Shown: positions 34,339 to 45,985 of the stretch, one piece after another
Numbering within the stretch: position 1 is the stretch's first letter
How the letters are laid out: the number at the start of each line of letters is the position of its first letter
Assembly: GCA_027924585.1 (NCBI GenBank)
Contig: BSBM01001719.1
Location: 13,225,001-13,289,000 of the forward strand
Reading direction: 5' to 3'
Source: Larix kaempferi
Lineage: Eukaryota; Streptophyta; Pinopsida; Pinales; Pinaceae
DNA: 64,000 bases
Notes under the pieces: generated by a model
The model's input: only the letters and a program-made list of their open reading frames with translations
What the model was told of the DNA's origin: nothing
Database searches by the model: none
Program-made: the position numbers and the translations under genes

Positions 34339-36324
34339 AAGTTGAGTTTTTGATCTAGGAAACCTTTTCTTGTTTGTCTTCCCATAATTGTTTTCACTCC
34401 TTTGATGTGTTGAGAAACCCTGTAGGTATCCCTTGCCTATTTCTTTCTTCTTTCATCAGTCTTTTGGTATCTTTCAAAGTCAGTTTTTAAGCTTTTGAGA
34501 TATGAGCGCTACTTTGTTGTACATACAGTAGCGCCCATACGCTACTGTGCTATACATACAGTAGCGCCCATCTCTGCAGGGGAGTGAGTTTCCCTACTGC
34601 ACAGTAGGGTACACTTCCTGAAGCTCTCTGTTAGTAGTTTGCTTGAGTTTTTAGCCTTTTTGTGGTTTACTGACTTTGCGTTTAGGTCTCCTTGACTGGT
34701 GTATGAGGTTTTTAACCTTTTTTTAAGTCATAGAACCTTTCTTTGTGGCTTTTTCCATCTTTTGAATCGCTTGTTTACCTTTGGAACGTTTGGACTGTTT
34801 ATGACTTTTTTGGAAGACTAGGTTGTGTTTTGTGGTGAGCACTTCCACTTTTTTAGGCCCTGACTATATGTTGCTAGTTTACAAACCTGCATACTTTTGT
34901 ATCTGCTGTTTGTGGCAATGTTTGTCTGCTCTTTACTCATCCTATCCTTTGTCTTAGGGTTTGGTCCATTTTAGAGCCTCTAGGGTGTCTTCCGATTTTG
35001 TTGATTTCCAATCTTCTTGGACTTATTGTCTTTTTCTGGTTTCAAGTGCATTTAAAGGGCTTTAGGCTGATTCATTTCTTAGTTCTTTGTGTTAGTAGGG
35101 TAATTGGCAGCTTGCTTGTCTACTTTTTGCTTGGCATAGTGGTCTCGCTAGGGCTAGATGCTTTAGGTTAGTCCTTTTGTATCTATCTCCTTTGTTTTCT
35201 CCCACTTTGTTTCCGAGTTTAGAGGCTTTTTCTTTGCAAAAAACTTGTAGATCAAGTCTTTTTTGAGCTAGTGTCTTGACAGCTATAAGCTTAAGAACTG
35301 TTTTAGCCATACTTACACATTGCACATAAGTTTTATTTTGCTTTCCATCTTTATAGTTCTTTTTCGTTTATAGAAAAAGCAAAAACAATTTGGTAGTTTA
35401 AGTTTAATAAGACACATTTTTTTTTGTTACAAGATAGCATAGGATATTTTGTACAATTCCAAAAAAGAAAACAAAAATTTTTTAGTAGATTTACTCAGAT
35501 TTTCAGTTTTGAAAAGAAGTAAATGAAAAAATAAAAAGAGCTTTGTTGTAGAAAGTTTGAATTGATGCACTTTTGTTTTCTTGTTGCAACCACACCACAC
35601 AAAAGCATTACCTTTTGAGTAATAACAGGCCTAATTTTTTTTTAATAAAATGAAATAGAAACAATTTTTCTTTTTAGGGATACACTACACCAACTAGTTT
35701 TGGTTAGGATCTTGAGTTTAAATCTCCTTAAACCACTCAAGATCACACATTACGCAAAAATCGTAGTTCAACTATCATAGGTAAATCCATTTCACTCAAA
35801 GCTTGCCTGGGATCTATGCAGTAGGTCATTGCGAGATCAGATTGTTGGGAATACTCCTCCTACTTTCTATTCGAGCATACGCCAGGATTGGATTGCATTT
35901 GGGGACTCTTTCGAGTTTCGGGCTTAGTTACCCTGCCCACGCTTTCTAATTCGACCGGTGACTGTTCCCCCATGAGTTTTCGGTGTTGTGGTATCCTTAG
36001 TATCTGACTTTAGGTTCATACACAGGTGACATCAAAGGGTATATCTGTTGTACCTAAGACAAACGTGGGAGGAAACCCCTTGCAGGTCTTTGGGAGGGCA
36101 GTTGGGTGATTCCAGCGCTTGCACCCTTAGTCATTCTATTGTGGACCCCGGGTAACTGTCTTTCTTCCTTCGTTGATCTGTTCTGGGCCCTCATCATCCC
36201 AGAATTTTCTCCGGAAGGCATCTTTGTTTGCCTGGTTTGCATACTTAGGACTTTTTAGTTGGCGTGTTGTTTTCCCCCTAGTTGTAGTGGCCACTAGGTT
36301 CTAGTTTGTTATTATATATATATA
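34339..36324 (+). other. 5' leader of element C
   Basis: About 2 kb with no recognisable gene. At 34501-34571 it repeats the inverted motif of the LTR (GAGCGCTACT, AGTAGCGCCC twice, ACGCTACTGT). Otherwise it is T-rich non-coding sequence; an antisense frame at 35092-35325 is unrecognised. Confidence 0.7.
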
Positions 36325-38581
36325 ATTACGGAGAATCAAGAACTTCGTCGATCAAGAAGGTTTCAAAACCTTCCACCACTTAGAACAGAACCTTTACAGC
36401 CAGCTAGATGACAACGGGTAAACCCCGGTATTTTCTTCAGAAACTACTCCTGAAACAGATTTTCTTGAGAAAATTCTAGCAACAGAAAACCCTGAAATAG
36501 AGGTTCCTGAGGAACCACTACCAGGTACCCCAGATCAGCGACACTTTAGTTCAGTTGAGGTTGAATATCTTACTTCTGTGGAGTATAGAACTCCTTTCAA
36601 TCTTCCTTTGACCGATACTAGAATTCCGTTTCTGTCACCTGTTGGTTTCCAGCAACCCCATTACAGTGCAGATAATTCCTTGCCCGAACATCTGATGTCT
36701 ACTCCAGGTGGTGAATAGGGAGTTCCCCAAACTCCCACCATAGGTATGAACACTAACACGATAAATCCTTCTTTTGCTGCTACACCAAGTCAGGCACATA
36801 CAACCTTTGTGTCTACTCCGTCTTTTAGTTTTAATACTAGTACATTAGGTATGCCAAGTTCAACAACGATGGAATCTATCCCTACACCTACTGTTGGACC
36901 TAGCAGCACAACCAACTTTGCACCACCTCCTACTTTTCAACCGTTATATCAGATACCTAGTACTTGGATTTCCACACCTACTATAGGACCAAGTGCTTAT
37001 GCAACCGTGCCGGTCATGAGTACCATGACTGCACCGTCTACATCATCTTCCACTAGTTTCAATACCTTTGCAGGACCTAACATGAATCAATGTAATATGC
37101 CTGCAGGTAATGTCCCTTTTTCCTTATTCTCAAGGGGAGGGGGTAATATTTTTAACCAGCAATATGGCGGGGCTAATACCCAGCCACAGTGGACGAACCC
37201 ACAAAGCACTAATCCACTTTCATATGGGTGGGGAAATTTCAATAATTCTTTCGTACAACAAAAGATGGCAGGGGGAAACCCCTACCAACAAGTAGCTGGG
37301 GGCAACCCATATCAACAGATGGTAGGTGGAAACCCCTATCAACATATGGCCGGGGGAAACCCTTATCAACAGATGGATGGGGGCAACCCCTACCAACAGT
37401 TCATGTGTCAAACGATGGGTGGTTTCCCTTATCAAGTACAGTCTTATCGGCCTCGTTTACCATTTCTGACAACTTTAAATTTTTCATATCTTTCCAAACT
37501 GACCAACGATCCAGTGTGTCATAATGCTACATGGTCATCAGTTCCCACCAAGTTACCTTCGGACATTCCAAAGTTCGAAGGCAAAGCAGGTGAAGACCCC
37601 GGTGACCATGTCACTACTTTCCACTTATGGTGTTCCTCGAATTCATTAAATGAAGACTCCATTAGATTGAGACTGTTCCAAAGAACCTTAACTGATGCTG
37701 CAGCCAAATGGTAAATTGAGTTACCTGCAGCCACATTCTCTAATTTTGGGGATCTTGCGACTGTCTTTTTGAATCACTTCCAGCTTCCTGTTCGGTATGA
37801 TGCCGGAACAGACCTTTTGTCTACATTTAGTAAAAATAAAGCCACTCATTTATCTGACCACATTTAGGAGTGGCGAAGACGGAAGAGGCTCATTAAGGCC
37901 AACATACCTCCAGAATTCCTTCTTGAGTGGTATTTGAAATCACTCCTTCCTTATATTTCTAAGGAAGTAGCTACATCTGGAGTATCCAATGAGGAAGAAG
38001 CCATCCTACAGACCCAACAGTTAGATCTTGTTTATGCACAATCTGGGTTATTATATGAGATCATACCTGATGCACCGCGATCGAATACCGATCTGAGTAG
38101 ACCTAAAACTGGACCACATGCTGACGACATAGTGGGTTCAGTTGACTCTGCAGCTTTCAAAGCATTGACCAAACAGGTTCATGCCTTATCTGTCAAACAA
38201 TCGACTGCAGATGTTTCTTCCATCACAACCTCTCCTTCTACTTTTGAGCCTCTCAATGAGGTTCAGAACAATCCAAAGGGCCCTCGGCAGCCCAATAACA
38301 AAAAGCAGGGCAAGAATGGAGAGGGGAACTAACAAAAGCCCAAAAATGAGAATGCCGAAGAGGGTAACAAAGAGGAAAATAAGGTTAAGTTCCCTTGTAA
38401 AATTTGCAAGCAGAACCACCTTACTCACCAATGCCCTCTGCTTGAAGAAGCCCAGAAGCTCTTAAGAGAAAAGAAGCATGCCGTCCTGAAAGATCCATTC
38501 CATAAAGGGCAGACCTCAACTTCTGGCACCTCCAACACTGGGGGCACTACACATTCTACGATTGATCAAACTTTTATTAAC
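36325..38581 (+). pseudogene. Tat-lineage gag of element C
   Basis: One frame runs from about 36325 (RIKNFVDQEGFKTFHHLEQ). A Ser/Thr/Pro-rich linker contains five tandem GGNPYQQ-type 10-residue repeats (37264-37400). The gag core follows (LPSDIPKFEGKAGEDPGDHV, ALFQRTL-like RLRLFQRTLTDAAAKW, EWRRRKRLIKANIPPEFLLE), then a zinc knuckle CKICKQNHLTHQC (spacing CX2CX3HX4C). In-frame stops are at 36419 (TAA), 36716 (TAG), 37712 (TAA), 37865 (TAG) and 38330 (TAA), with no frameshift. The start codon is not evident, since the first ATG-led frame begins only at 36746; an original start near 36325 was probably lost. It would form the particle shell and bind RNA. Confidence 0.9.
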
Positions 38582-39241
38582 ATGGTTAATTCGGATGCAC
38601 TCTTACAGACAAGAGCCAGGAACTATACCCCAGACACACAGAAAAAGGATAAAGAGATTCCAGAATCCTCCACTCCACTCCACATACCTGTGGACCCAAT
38701 TCCCAAGATCCCGAAAGGTGTCTTGAAACGGGCATCACACAATCGCAACATTCGGGCTACTTCCAACTACAATGTGGTTGAAGATTTATCCCAGACCCCT
38801 TGTGCCATGTCTACTTTAGAAGTCTTGCAAAGTTGTCCTTTACAACGGAATGCACTTCTGGCAGCTATTGGAAGTATGGAATCCTCTAACATGTCTGCGC
38901 GATTTGATATGATTGATGTAAAATACCGGTTTCCCTACCATGTTTCCCTTAAGATTGAAGTCGTTCATGGTCCAATGAACATCAGACGAGCTGTAGTAGA
39001 TGAGGGCGCGTCGACTTGCATAATGTCAATTTCCTGTTGGAAAGCTCTAGGTTCTCTTGAGTTAGCCCCTTCTAACACATTGCTTACTGCATTTGATGGT
39101 AGAACTTTCCGTCCACATGGATTTTTGCCATCATTTGATGTCACTTTGGCCGATAAGACAGTTGTTGTTGAAGTAGAAGTTTTAGATGCTCCGCTTGATT
39201 ACAATATGTTATTGGGCAGGAGTTGGACATATGCCATGTGA
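38582..39241 (+). pseudogene. Aspartic protease of element C
   Basis: The active site VVDEGASTCIMS is at about 38995, in the Tat/Ogre form of the D-x-G motif, followed by the LLTAFDGRTFRPHG flap region and DYNMLLGRSWTYAM. It ends at TGA (39239), where the family would have Trp (TGG), and continues in the same frame (AIASTVFRVVMFPFEG) into reverse transcriptase. Gag and protease share a frame. Confidence 0.88.
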
Positions 39242-41220
39242 GCTATTGCATCGACAGTTTTTCGAGTTGTGATGTTCCCATTTGAAGGTAATATCGTTAC
39301 AGTCGATCAAATTTCTTTCACTCAAAGAAACAACCAGACTTCTTCGGAGACCACAGTTCCATTAGTTGATCAAACCGCCCCGGTTAATGAGAGTTTAGGA
39401 GCAGGGCTGTATGGGTCGTTAATAGGCACTTTTGATCTCCCCTCCCCTGTTCTTTTTATGCGTTCTGATGTGGGTATTGCTACCGAAACATTTACGGTTG
39501 GTTTAAGAACTGATCCTTGGATCCTTCCTACTACTTCAGAACCATTTGTGCCTCCGTCCATTGCAGAAGTGGCCTATATGGAAACACAACACACTACAAT
39601 GGAACATATCATGACTCCACCAGTCTCTGTTGAGTCAGATATGGACTATGCTCTGGCATGGTCACTGAATTCCACTCACTCGTTCGATTGTTTAGATACG
39701 GTTTTGCCATCCGATGAATCCATCTTAGAAGTCATGATGTTCCTGGACCAACCTTGGGAACATATGCATCATAGGTCCTACATACTTCCAAATCTAGACA
39801 GGATTGAGAGAGGAGAATTCCCTGTGAGACCCGGTGGATTGGTTGATTTGTCATCTTTTCCTTCTACTTCAAGAGTTGTTTATGCTGAAGGAAATATGGC
39901 TAATATATCGAGAACAATTCCAATCAACATTTCCACCAAACCCAGGGTCGTGGAAAACATTTTTATTGGTGCAGACTGTTCTCCAGAAGAGATCGCTCTA
40001 TATACAAATTTTTTTAAAGAATTTCGTGACGTTTTTGCCTGGTCATATGAGGAGATGCCAGGTATTGACCCAGCCATCGTGGAGCATGTCATTACGACAT
40101 ACCCTAACGCAAAACCTGTAAGACAAAAGCTCCGTCCCATGAACCCTAGAAAAGCGGCCGCCATCAAGGCGGAGGTTGAAAAGTTGCTCAAAGCCAGTTT
40201 CATTTATCCGATTGATATGACAGAATGGGTTTCAAACCCCGTTCCGGTTGATAAGAAGCAAGGCACTATTCGAGTCTGTACAGACTTCCGGGGTTTGAAC
40301 AAAGCTTGTCCGAAAGACAACTATCCCACACCATTTATCGATCAAATTATAGATGCTTATGCGGGACATGAGATGTTCTCTTTCATGGATGGTTTTTTGG
40401 GATACAATCAAATAGAAATCAAACCCGAAGACCAGCATAAAACAACTTTCATTTGCCTGTGGGGGACCTTCGCTTATCGAAAAATTCCATTTGGTTTGAA
40501 GAATGCTGGACCTACCTTCCAGCGTGCGATGAATTTCTCTTTTCATGATATCAAACACATTGTAGAACCTTACTTGGATGATCTCCCGGCGTGATCTCGA
40601 AAGAGACGGGATCATCCAGCCCATCTTAGACAAGTGTTTGAAAGATGCAGAAAATATAAGATTCATTTGAATCCTAATAAGTGTGTGTTCTGTGTCGAAT
40701 CGGGGCATCTACTGGGCTTCATTGTCTCCAGTCGTGGCATAATGGTCGACCCGCTGAAAGTAGAGGCGATTGTAAATCTGCCTCCTCTTCGCACCTTGCG
40801 ACAACTTCAAAGTCTGCAAGGCATGTCTAATTTCTTACGGCGATTCATCATAAACTATGCTAAAATTACCAAAGGTTTTATGAGGCTACTCAAACAAGAC
40901 TCCTACTTTGTGTGGGACGAGTCTGCTCAAGCATCCTTTGAAGCTTTAAAAAAGGCACTCCTTTCAGCACCCTTGTTGAGCCCGCCAAACTACTCAAAAG
41001 ATTTTCTTTTATACCTGGCTGCATCTCTTAATACAACTGGTATAGTTTTGGTTCAGGAAGATGATATGCTCCAAGAGAATGTTGTCTACTATCTTTCTCG
41101 CGCATTGATAGCCCCTGAGGTTAAATATTCGCACGTTGAGAAGTTAGCACTTGCCGCGGTCTATGCGGTACAGAGGATTTGTCACTATATACTTTTACGA
41201 ACTACTACTGTGATAGCATA
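39242..41220 (+). pseudogene. Reverse transcriptase and first RNase H of element C
   Basis: After a variable linker of about 260 residues come the RT motifs: AKPVRQKLRPMNPRKAAAI, NPVPVDKKQGTIRVCTDFRG, LNKACPKDNYPTPFIDQI, FSFMDGFLGYNQI, PFGLKNAGPTFQRAM, and the catalytic VEPYLDDL at about 40570. A TGA at 40592 interrupts. The connection domain follows in the same frame (IHLNPNKCVFCVESGHLLGF, LQGMSNFLRRFI) and then RNase H (YLAASLNTTGIVL, YYLSRALIAPEVKYSHVEK). The next stop is TAA at 41219. YLDD matches the Tat form; the active site is present although the frame is broken. Confidence 0.93.
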
Positions 41221-42694
41221 AATCAATCCTTTCCAGTACATTCTCACCCGACGAATCATCGGTGGGAAATATAATAAATGGATTGTAATCCTACAAGAGT
41301 TCGATTTGGTCTTCCAATCAGCCAAGTCGAAGAAATCACTAGTGTTCACTGAGTTAATCTCAGAATTTCCAAGTGACCTAGAATACGTTGAGGAAGAATC
41401 ATCATTCCTAGACGAACATATCTTCCTCATTGTTTCCTCTGACCCATGGTACAGAGATATCTTAGTATATCTCCAGACTTTGAGGTGTCCTAGTACTTTT
41501 TCTCGAGAAGAGTGACGCAAGCTCAAAAGCCATGCGAAGAACTACCTTATCATCTCAGATACTTTATATCGACGTGGGGTAGATTCCATTTTACGACGCT
41601 GCTTAACTCGAGAAGAAGCCGAAGCAGTATTAAATGATGCCCACAGTGGAGCTTGTGGGGGACATCTTTCCGGGTTGGAAACAACTCAGAAGATACTGCG
41701 TGCCGAATATTTTTGGCCCACGATCTTTAAAGATTGTGTAGAAGCGGTGAAACGCTGTCGACCATGTCAATTTTTCACTAAGAAAATGAGGGCACACCCA
41801 TCTCCTCTTCATCCTGTAATTACAGCAGGCCCCTTCACCAAATGGGGGGTTGATTACATGACGTGTAATCCAGCTTCGGCTGGAGGACATCATTACATCA
41901 TTATTGTCGTTGACTACTTTACTAAGTGGGCAGAGGCAATGCCTACTGTTAAGGAAGATGGAGAAACTGCTGCTTATTTTGTGTTTAATCATATTATTGC
42001 ACGGTTTGGCATACCTAAAGAGATAGTGACTGATCATGGTAGTCATTTCCAAAATAGCATGATGACTGAGTTGTATACAATGCTTGGTTTTCGATAAGAA
42101 CATTCGTCTTCATACTATCCACAGGAGAATGGACAAGTTGAAGCAGTGAACAAAAATTTAAAGGTTATATTGCAGAGAACTTTTAATGCCAGTCGAAATA
42201 ACTAGCACATCATGCTATACCCGGCTCTTTGGGCTTACCGAGCCAACGTTAAGACTGCTACCGGTTTCTCTCCTTTCCAACTTGTGCATGGGATAGAAGC
42301 AGTCATACTGATTGAATGCGAGATTCCTTCGCTAAAAATAGCAGTTTAGTTACTACCAGATACTTCAATACTAGAAGAGCATTTGTTACACTTAGAACAT
42401 TTGGATGAACAACGCCACGATGCGCTCACAAAAAATGAGGTCCACAAAAAATGAGTCAAAGGATAGTACGACAAATCCGTCAAACCTAGGGTTTTCATTG
42501 AAGGAGACTTGGTCCTACGGCTTTGGGATTAGGACAAAGAACCCTTAGGACCTGGAAAATTTAAATCCAGGTGGCTCAGACCTTTTATAATTTCCAAAGT
42601 ATTGAAGAAAGGTTCCTATGAACTGATAGATTACGAAGGTAATAAGTTGGCCGAGAATAGAAATGGGCTCTACCTGAAGAAGTACTACGTTTAG
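41221..42694 (+). pseudogene. Integrase of element C
   Basis: Same frame as reverse transcriptase. The zinc finger is HSGACGGHLSGLETT to CRPCQFF (about 41643-41770). The catalytic core has GVDYMTCNPASAGG (first Asp), VTDHGSHFQN (second Asp) and, after a TAA at 42095, YYPQENGQVEAVNK (Glu). The C-terminal part is GFSPFQLVHGIEAV, EGDLVLRLWD, KFKSRWLRPFIISK and GNKLAENRNGLYLKKYYV, with the terminal stop at 42692. Further in-frame stops are at 41513, 42203, 42347, 42452, 42464 and 42530. Confidence 0.93.
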
Positions 42695-42744
42695 GCTGAA
42701 GTACTTTTTTCTTGTAACATAGCTGTATATTTTTGTAAAGCTAG

Positions 42745-43224
42745 TTTTGTTATGCTCGTTGGTTAATCTTATGTGTGTTTTTCGTTTGGTGTACCAGATG
42801 TCAATCGAACATTTCTTAGGATTTGCTGATGGCGCCAGTTGCCACACCTGTCAGTTGGCTGCAGTCGCTTGGGTAATTTATTCACCTGCTGGCCAACTTG
42901 TTTCTTCGGGGGGGGGTTTGTTTGGGTCCTACCACGAATAATGTGGCTGAATACATTGCAGTTATAGAACTTATCTGAGATGCTCTCAGTCATGGCATTT
43001 CACATTTGGAGGTAAGGCTTGACTCACAATTAATTTTATTTCAGTTAACAGGTGTCTATCAGATTAGAGATCCTGGATTTCTACGTCAGTTTCTACGAGT
43101 TAGACTATTGGAAAGACAATTTCATTCTATTAGATATGAACACATTCCAAGAAGTTTAAACGCGTTAGCTGATTCATTAGCAAACTATGTGTTAGACTGG
43201 CATTTGCATCATACATTTTCATAA
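42745..43224 (+). pseudogene. Second, archaeal-type RNase H of element C
   Basis: FADGASCHTCQLAAVAWVIY, SPAGQLVSSGG (42820-42910) contains the first catalytic Asp and the first strands. A frameshift in a run of ten G at 42909 follows, then a continuation matching NVAEYIAVIEL-like sequence. From 43006 it reads LEVRLDSQLILFQLTGVYQI (second Asp), then HIPRSLNALADSLANYVLDW (last Asp). A second RNase H after integrase is diagnostic of the Tat lineage. It starts 50 bases after the integrase stop in another frame. Confidence 0.85.
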
Positions 43225-43403
43225 ACAACATTGCACACATAAAATTCAAATACATACACATGTAAATAACCGATATTGTATATAGCCGATACCGTATCAA
43301 AAAATATATGGGTTTTGGGTCACAAGTCTATCAAGTCAAGTCATAAAAGTACAAAACTGGGCATAGTAGCCTCAAAAATATATACATAGAATGTATCCCT
43401 CTC
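43225..43403. other. Spacer between sense and antisense genes of C
   Basis: Short convergent intergenic stretch; nothing recognised. Confidence 0.5.
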
Positions 43404-44982
43404 CTATGGAGAAGGAGGGACATCATCATCATCTACTGCATTGCGATAGCATATGAATAGCCTAGCGATCTTCCGCAGCACCCTAAGCCATGTTGGGGGC
43501 ACCCCAACAACATCTTCCTGCATATCAACAGGTATCTGATCCATACGGCATGCAGGAACTTCGTGAGTCAACCGACTCATTTTTCTCTCTAATGTCCCCA
43601 ACATAGCATCTGCTACAGCAATATCAACTGGCTTCACAAAAATGGTAGGATGTCCCTCAGGACGAACAGGCCCAACATCTACATGTGACACTTGATTAGA
43701 ACTTCTAAATTCATTTATAAAAATCAAAAAAAAGTTTGAAAAAATTAAATAATTCTCAAAATTTAAAACATACCAATATCTCCCCAGGCTCCACCTAGAG
43801 GAAGCACCAGTTCTGGATCATGACGGAAATCCAATCCAGCATATGGAAACTGCTCGAAAGCAGGCACTTGCCTCTCCCACCACCCCCAGAAGTCATCAGT
43901 ATGATAACAATAGTGACTTTACCCACCACCCTGGGGGAGGAATATGTCACCCCAATGACCTAGTCTGGGCTCACGGGGGTTAACCTGAGGTATAGGCATC
44001 CCCAAACTGATAACAGGCATCCTCTCAAAGAAGAAAGTACATAAAATACCACCGTACCCAAAATTCTTCATTGTGCCGGATTTGTAACCTGTCAATTGAG
44101 ATTTCATGCTCGCCAGTAAACTAGTACACCAATCATAGACATGACCATGTAAGCATTGTACACCAATATGCATTGAGTGCCTGGAAGCTAAGTGTTGCGA
44201 GGCACTACCTGCCACTCGGTTGATCATGCTCACTATCACTTTCAAAGGGAGGCCGTCAATGGTTGAGATCAAGACTTGGCTTCCCGATTTCTTAGCTCCG
44301 AAAACATAATATGTATTTACATACTCTTGCACAGATCTTACACCCACACGAGAAGACCCTTTCAGATTGATTACATCTCCTCTCCGTGAGAGACCAGTAA
44401 TGAAATATATGTCATCAACTGTAAGCTCCAAAGTTTTCCCACGGATGACAAAAGTATTGGTATCCACATCCCAGTACTGAATAAGTCTTCGAAACAGTTT
44501 CTTTAAGGCCCTCATGTTTACGGTTCGGTAAAAATTCAATAAACCGCATCTTCGGAGAGCGTGGAGAGTGGCTGGATCTTGCATGGCCAACCTATCCATG
44601 TCCTCATGCTCTCTCTCCCTCCATTGAAGAACCATCCTGCACAAAAAATGAAAATTTTTGAGTCTCAGCGCTTGTATATAGGTTTTCAAGAGTGAGCGCT
44701 ACTATGTATACTACACAGTCACGTATGGGCGCTACTCTGTTTGAGCACAGTAGCACCCATCGCGTTTACACGCTATTGTTATGGTTACACAGTAGCGCCC
44801 GCGCAGCAAAGCTTGTAAGCATCACGTTGCAAGCTATTTTTTGCTCAAAAAATGAAAACTAAACCATGAAATTGCAAGTTGGGTGAATTCTAACTTACTT
44901 GGTGGAGGAATAACGACGTTTGGATGCTTGGTTTGATCGCCACAGAGATTTGAAATTGCAAAGGGTTACCCCAATCTTTTCC
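43404..44982 (-). pseudogene. Antisense, apparently spliced plant-mobile-domain-like gene inside element C
   Basis: Three exons read on the minus strand. The first visible exon is 44899-44982, with acceptor TTTTGTAG, donor CAA/GTAAGT and 84 nt (LWRSNQASKRRYSSTK). Exon 2 is 43775-44636, with acceptor TTTTTTGTGCAG. Joining exon 1 to exon 2 keeps the frame into MVLQWREREHEDMDR. Exon 2 has RALKKLFRRLIQYWDVDTNT, FVIRGKTLELTVDDIYFITG and LSRRGDVINLKG, which resembles plant mobile domain (PMD, aminotransferase-like) proteins. An in-frame TAA at 43919 interrupts it, after which HTDDFWGWWERQVPAFEQFP follows. Exon 3 is about 43704-43404 (VGPVRPEGHPTIFVKPVDIA to DDDDVPPSP); its junction phase does not fit exactly. 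Antisense genes between pol and 3' LTR are known in several Tat elements. The PMD link is from memory of motif style. Confidence 0.65.
44637..44898 (-). other. Intron of the antisense gene with the inverted motif of the C LTR
   Basis: GT...AG intron on the minus strand. It contains GAGCGCTACT (44694), ATGGGCGCTACT (44725), AGTAGCACCCAT (44749) and AGTAGCGCCCGCGC (near 44792), the same alternating motif as in the LTR and leader. Confidence 0.65.
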
Positions 44983-44999
44983 CTACAAAACAAATTGAA

Positions 45000-45600
45000 A
45001 ATTGATTTAAAAAAAAATGAAATTATATATATATTGGATTTTGATTTTTACCCACCATTGTTTAATTTTCTATAGTTTCAAAATTTTTCAAAAACCCCTC
45101 ATTAATCAATTGAAACATACAATATGGTACAATACTAATCCAAGCTCAATTTTCATTTAATTTTTGTCGGATTCATCTCCTAAGTTTAAAAACTCTTGAT
45201 GATAGATCTTGTCAACTAGTTAAATATTTCAAATTCATATATCATTCGAGATTTTTTGCCGCATCGACTAATATTTTGTTGAAGACCTAGTTTTGGCAGA
45301 GTATGAAGCTATGATCCTAGAAGCTGACCTTTAAGTCATTTTAAGCTCTTGTTTGGACTATTTAAACCTAAACAAGATTGCCGAGCAAGCTTGTCCTCTT
45401 TGAGCTCATTAAAGTAATCGAAGGCTCATCCACTTAGGTATAGAATTACCCCTTTTCCGGGCCTAGGTGGATTAACTACGGAAAAGGTATACTCTAGGTA
45501 TACTCCTGTATGCACTAGAAGAGTTCTTCTTCCATTGTTTTATACTTTTTCGGGGGAGGAGACTAACTGCACGAAAAAGGACCTTTTGGAGCCTTTCTTT
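45000..45600. other. 3' untranslated region of C, proximal
   Basis: AT-rich, no gene recognised. It may include upstream exon or promoter sequence of the antisense gene. Confidence 0.4.
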
Positions 45601-45601
45601 A

Positions 45602-45985
45602 GGGTTTTCAGGTTCTCTAAACATGAAAATACCAAGCGAGCATTCACCTACTTGGGCTCGATGTGAAATCCACGAGAAGGTAAGTAGAGGACTGTTTAAG
45701 TTTTTCAACTCTATAAACAAGAAAACACCGCCGAGCACAGATCAATCCGGGCTCGATATAAAATCCACGGATAGGTGAAAAGAGGATTGTTTAAGTTTTT
45801 CAGACTCTATAAGCAGGAAAACACCAGCGAGCATTAATCTGCTTGGGCTCGATACTAAAATCCATGAGCAGATATATGGAGTTATTGTTTAAGTTTTTCA
45901 GACTCCTTAAAATTGAAAACACCGGCGAGCAAGAACAGATCTCGACTCGATATTAAAATCCAGAGATCAGTAATATAGAGTAATC
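45602..45985. repeat. Tandem repeats of 95-98 bp in the 3' region of C
   Basis: Four diverged copies of GTTTTTCAGACTCTATAAAC, GAAAACACCGGCGAGCA, GGGCTCGATA and AAAATCCA. The TTTTTCA phrase occurs at 45701, 45796 and 45894 with an earlier copy near 45604. Confidence 0.8.

Noticed and set aside
36325-42694. Stops in element C as programmed readthrough or edited codons
   Set aside because: Fifteen stops at scattered places including catalytic regions; mutation is far simpler.
43919-44689. Antisense gene as a shadow of a sense gene
   Set aside because: No sense-strand retrotransposon motif lies there, and it has splice sites and domain-like peptide of its own.
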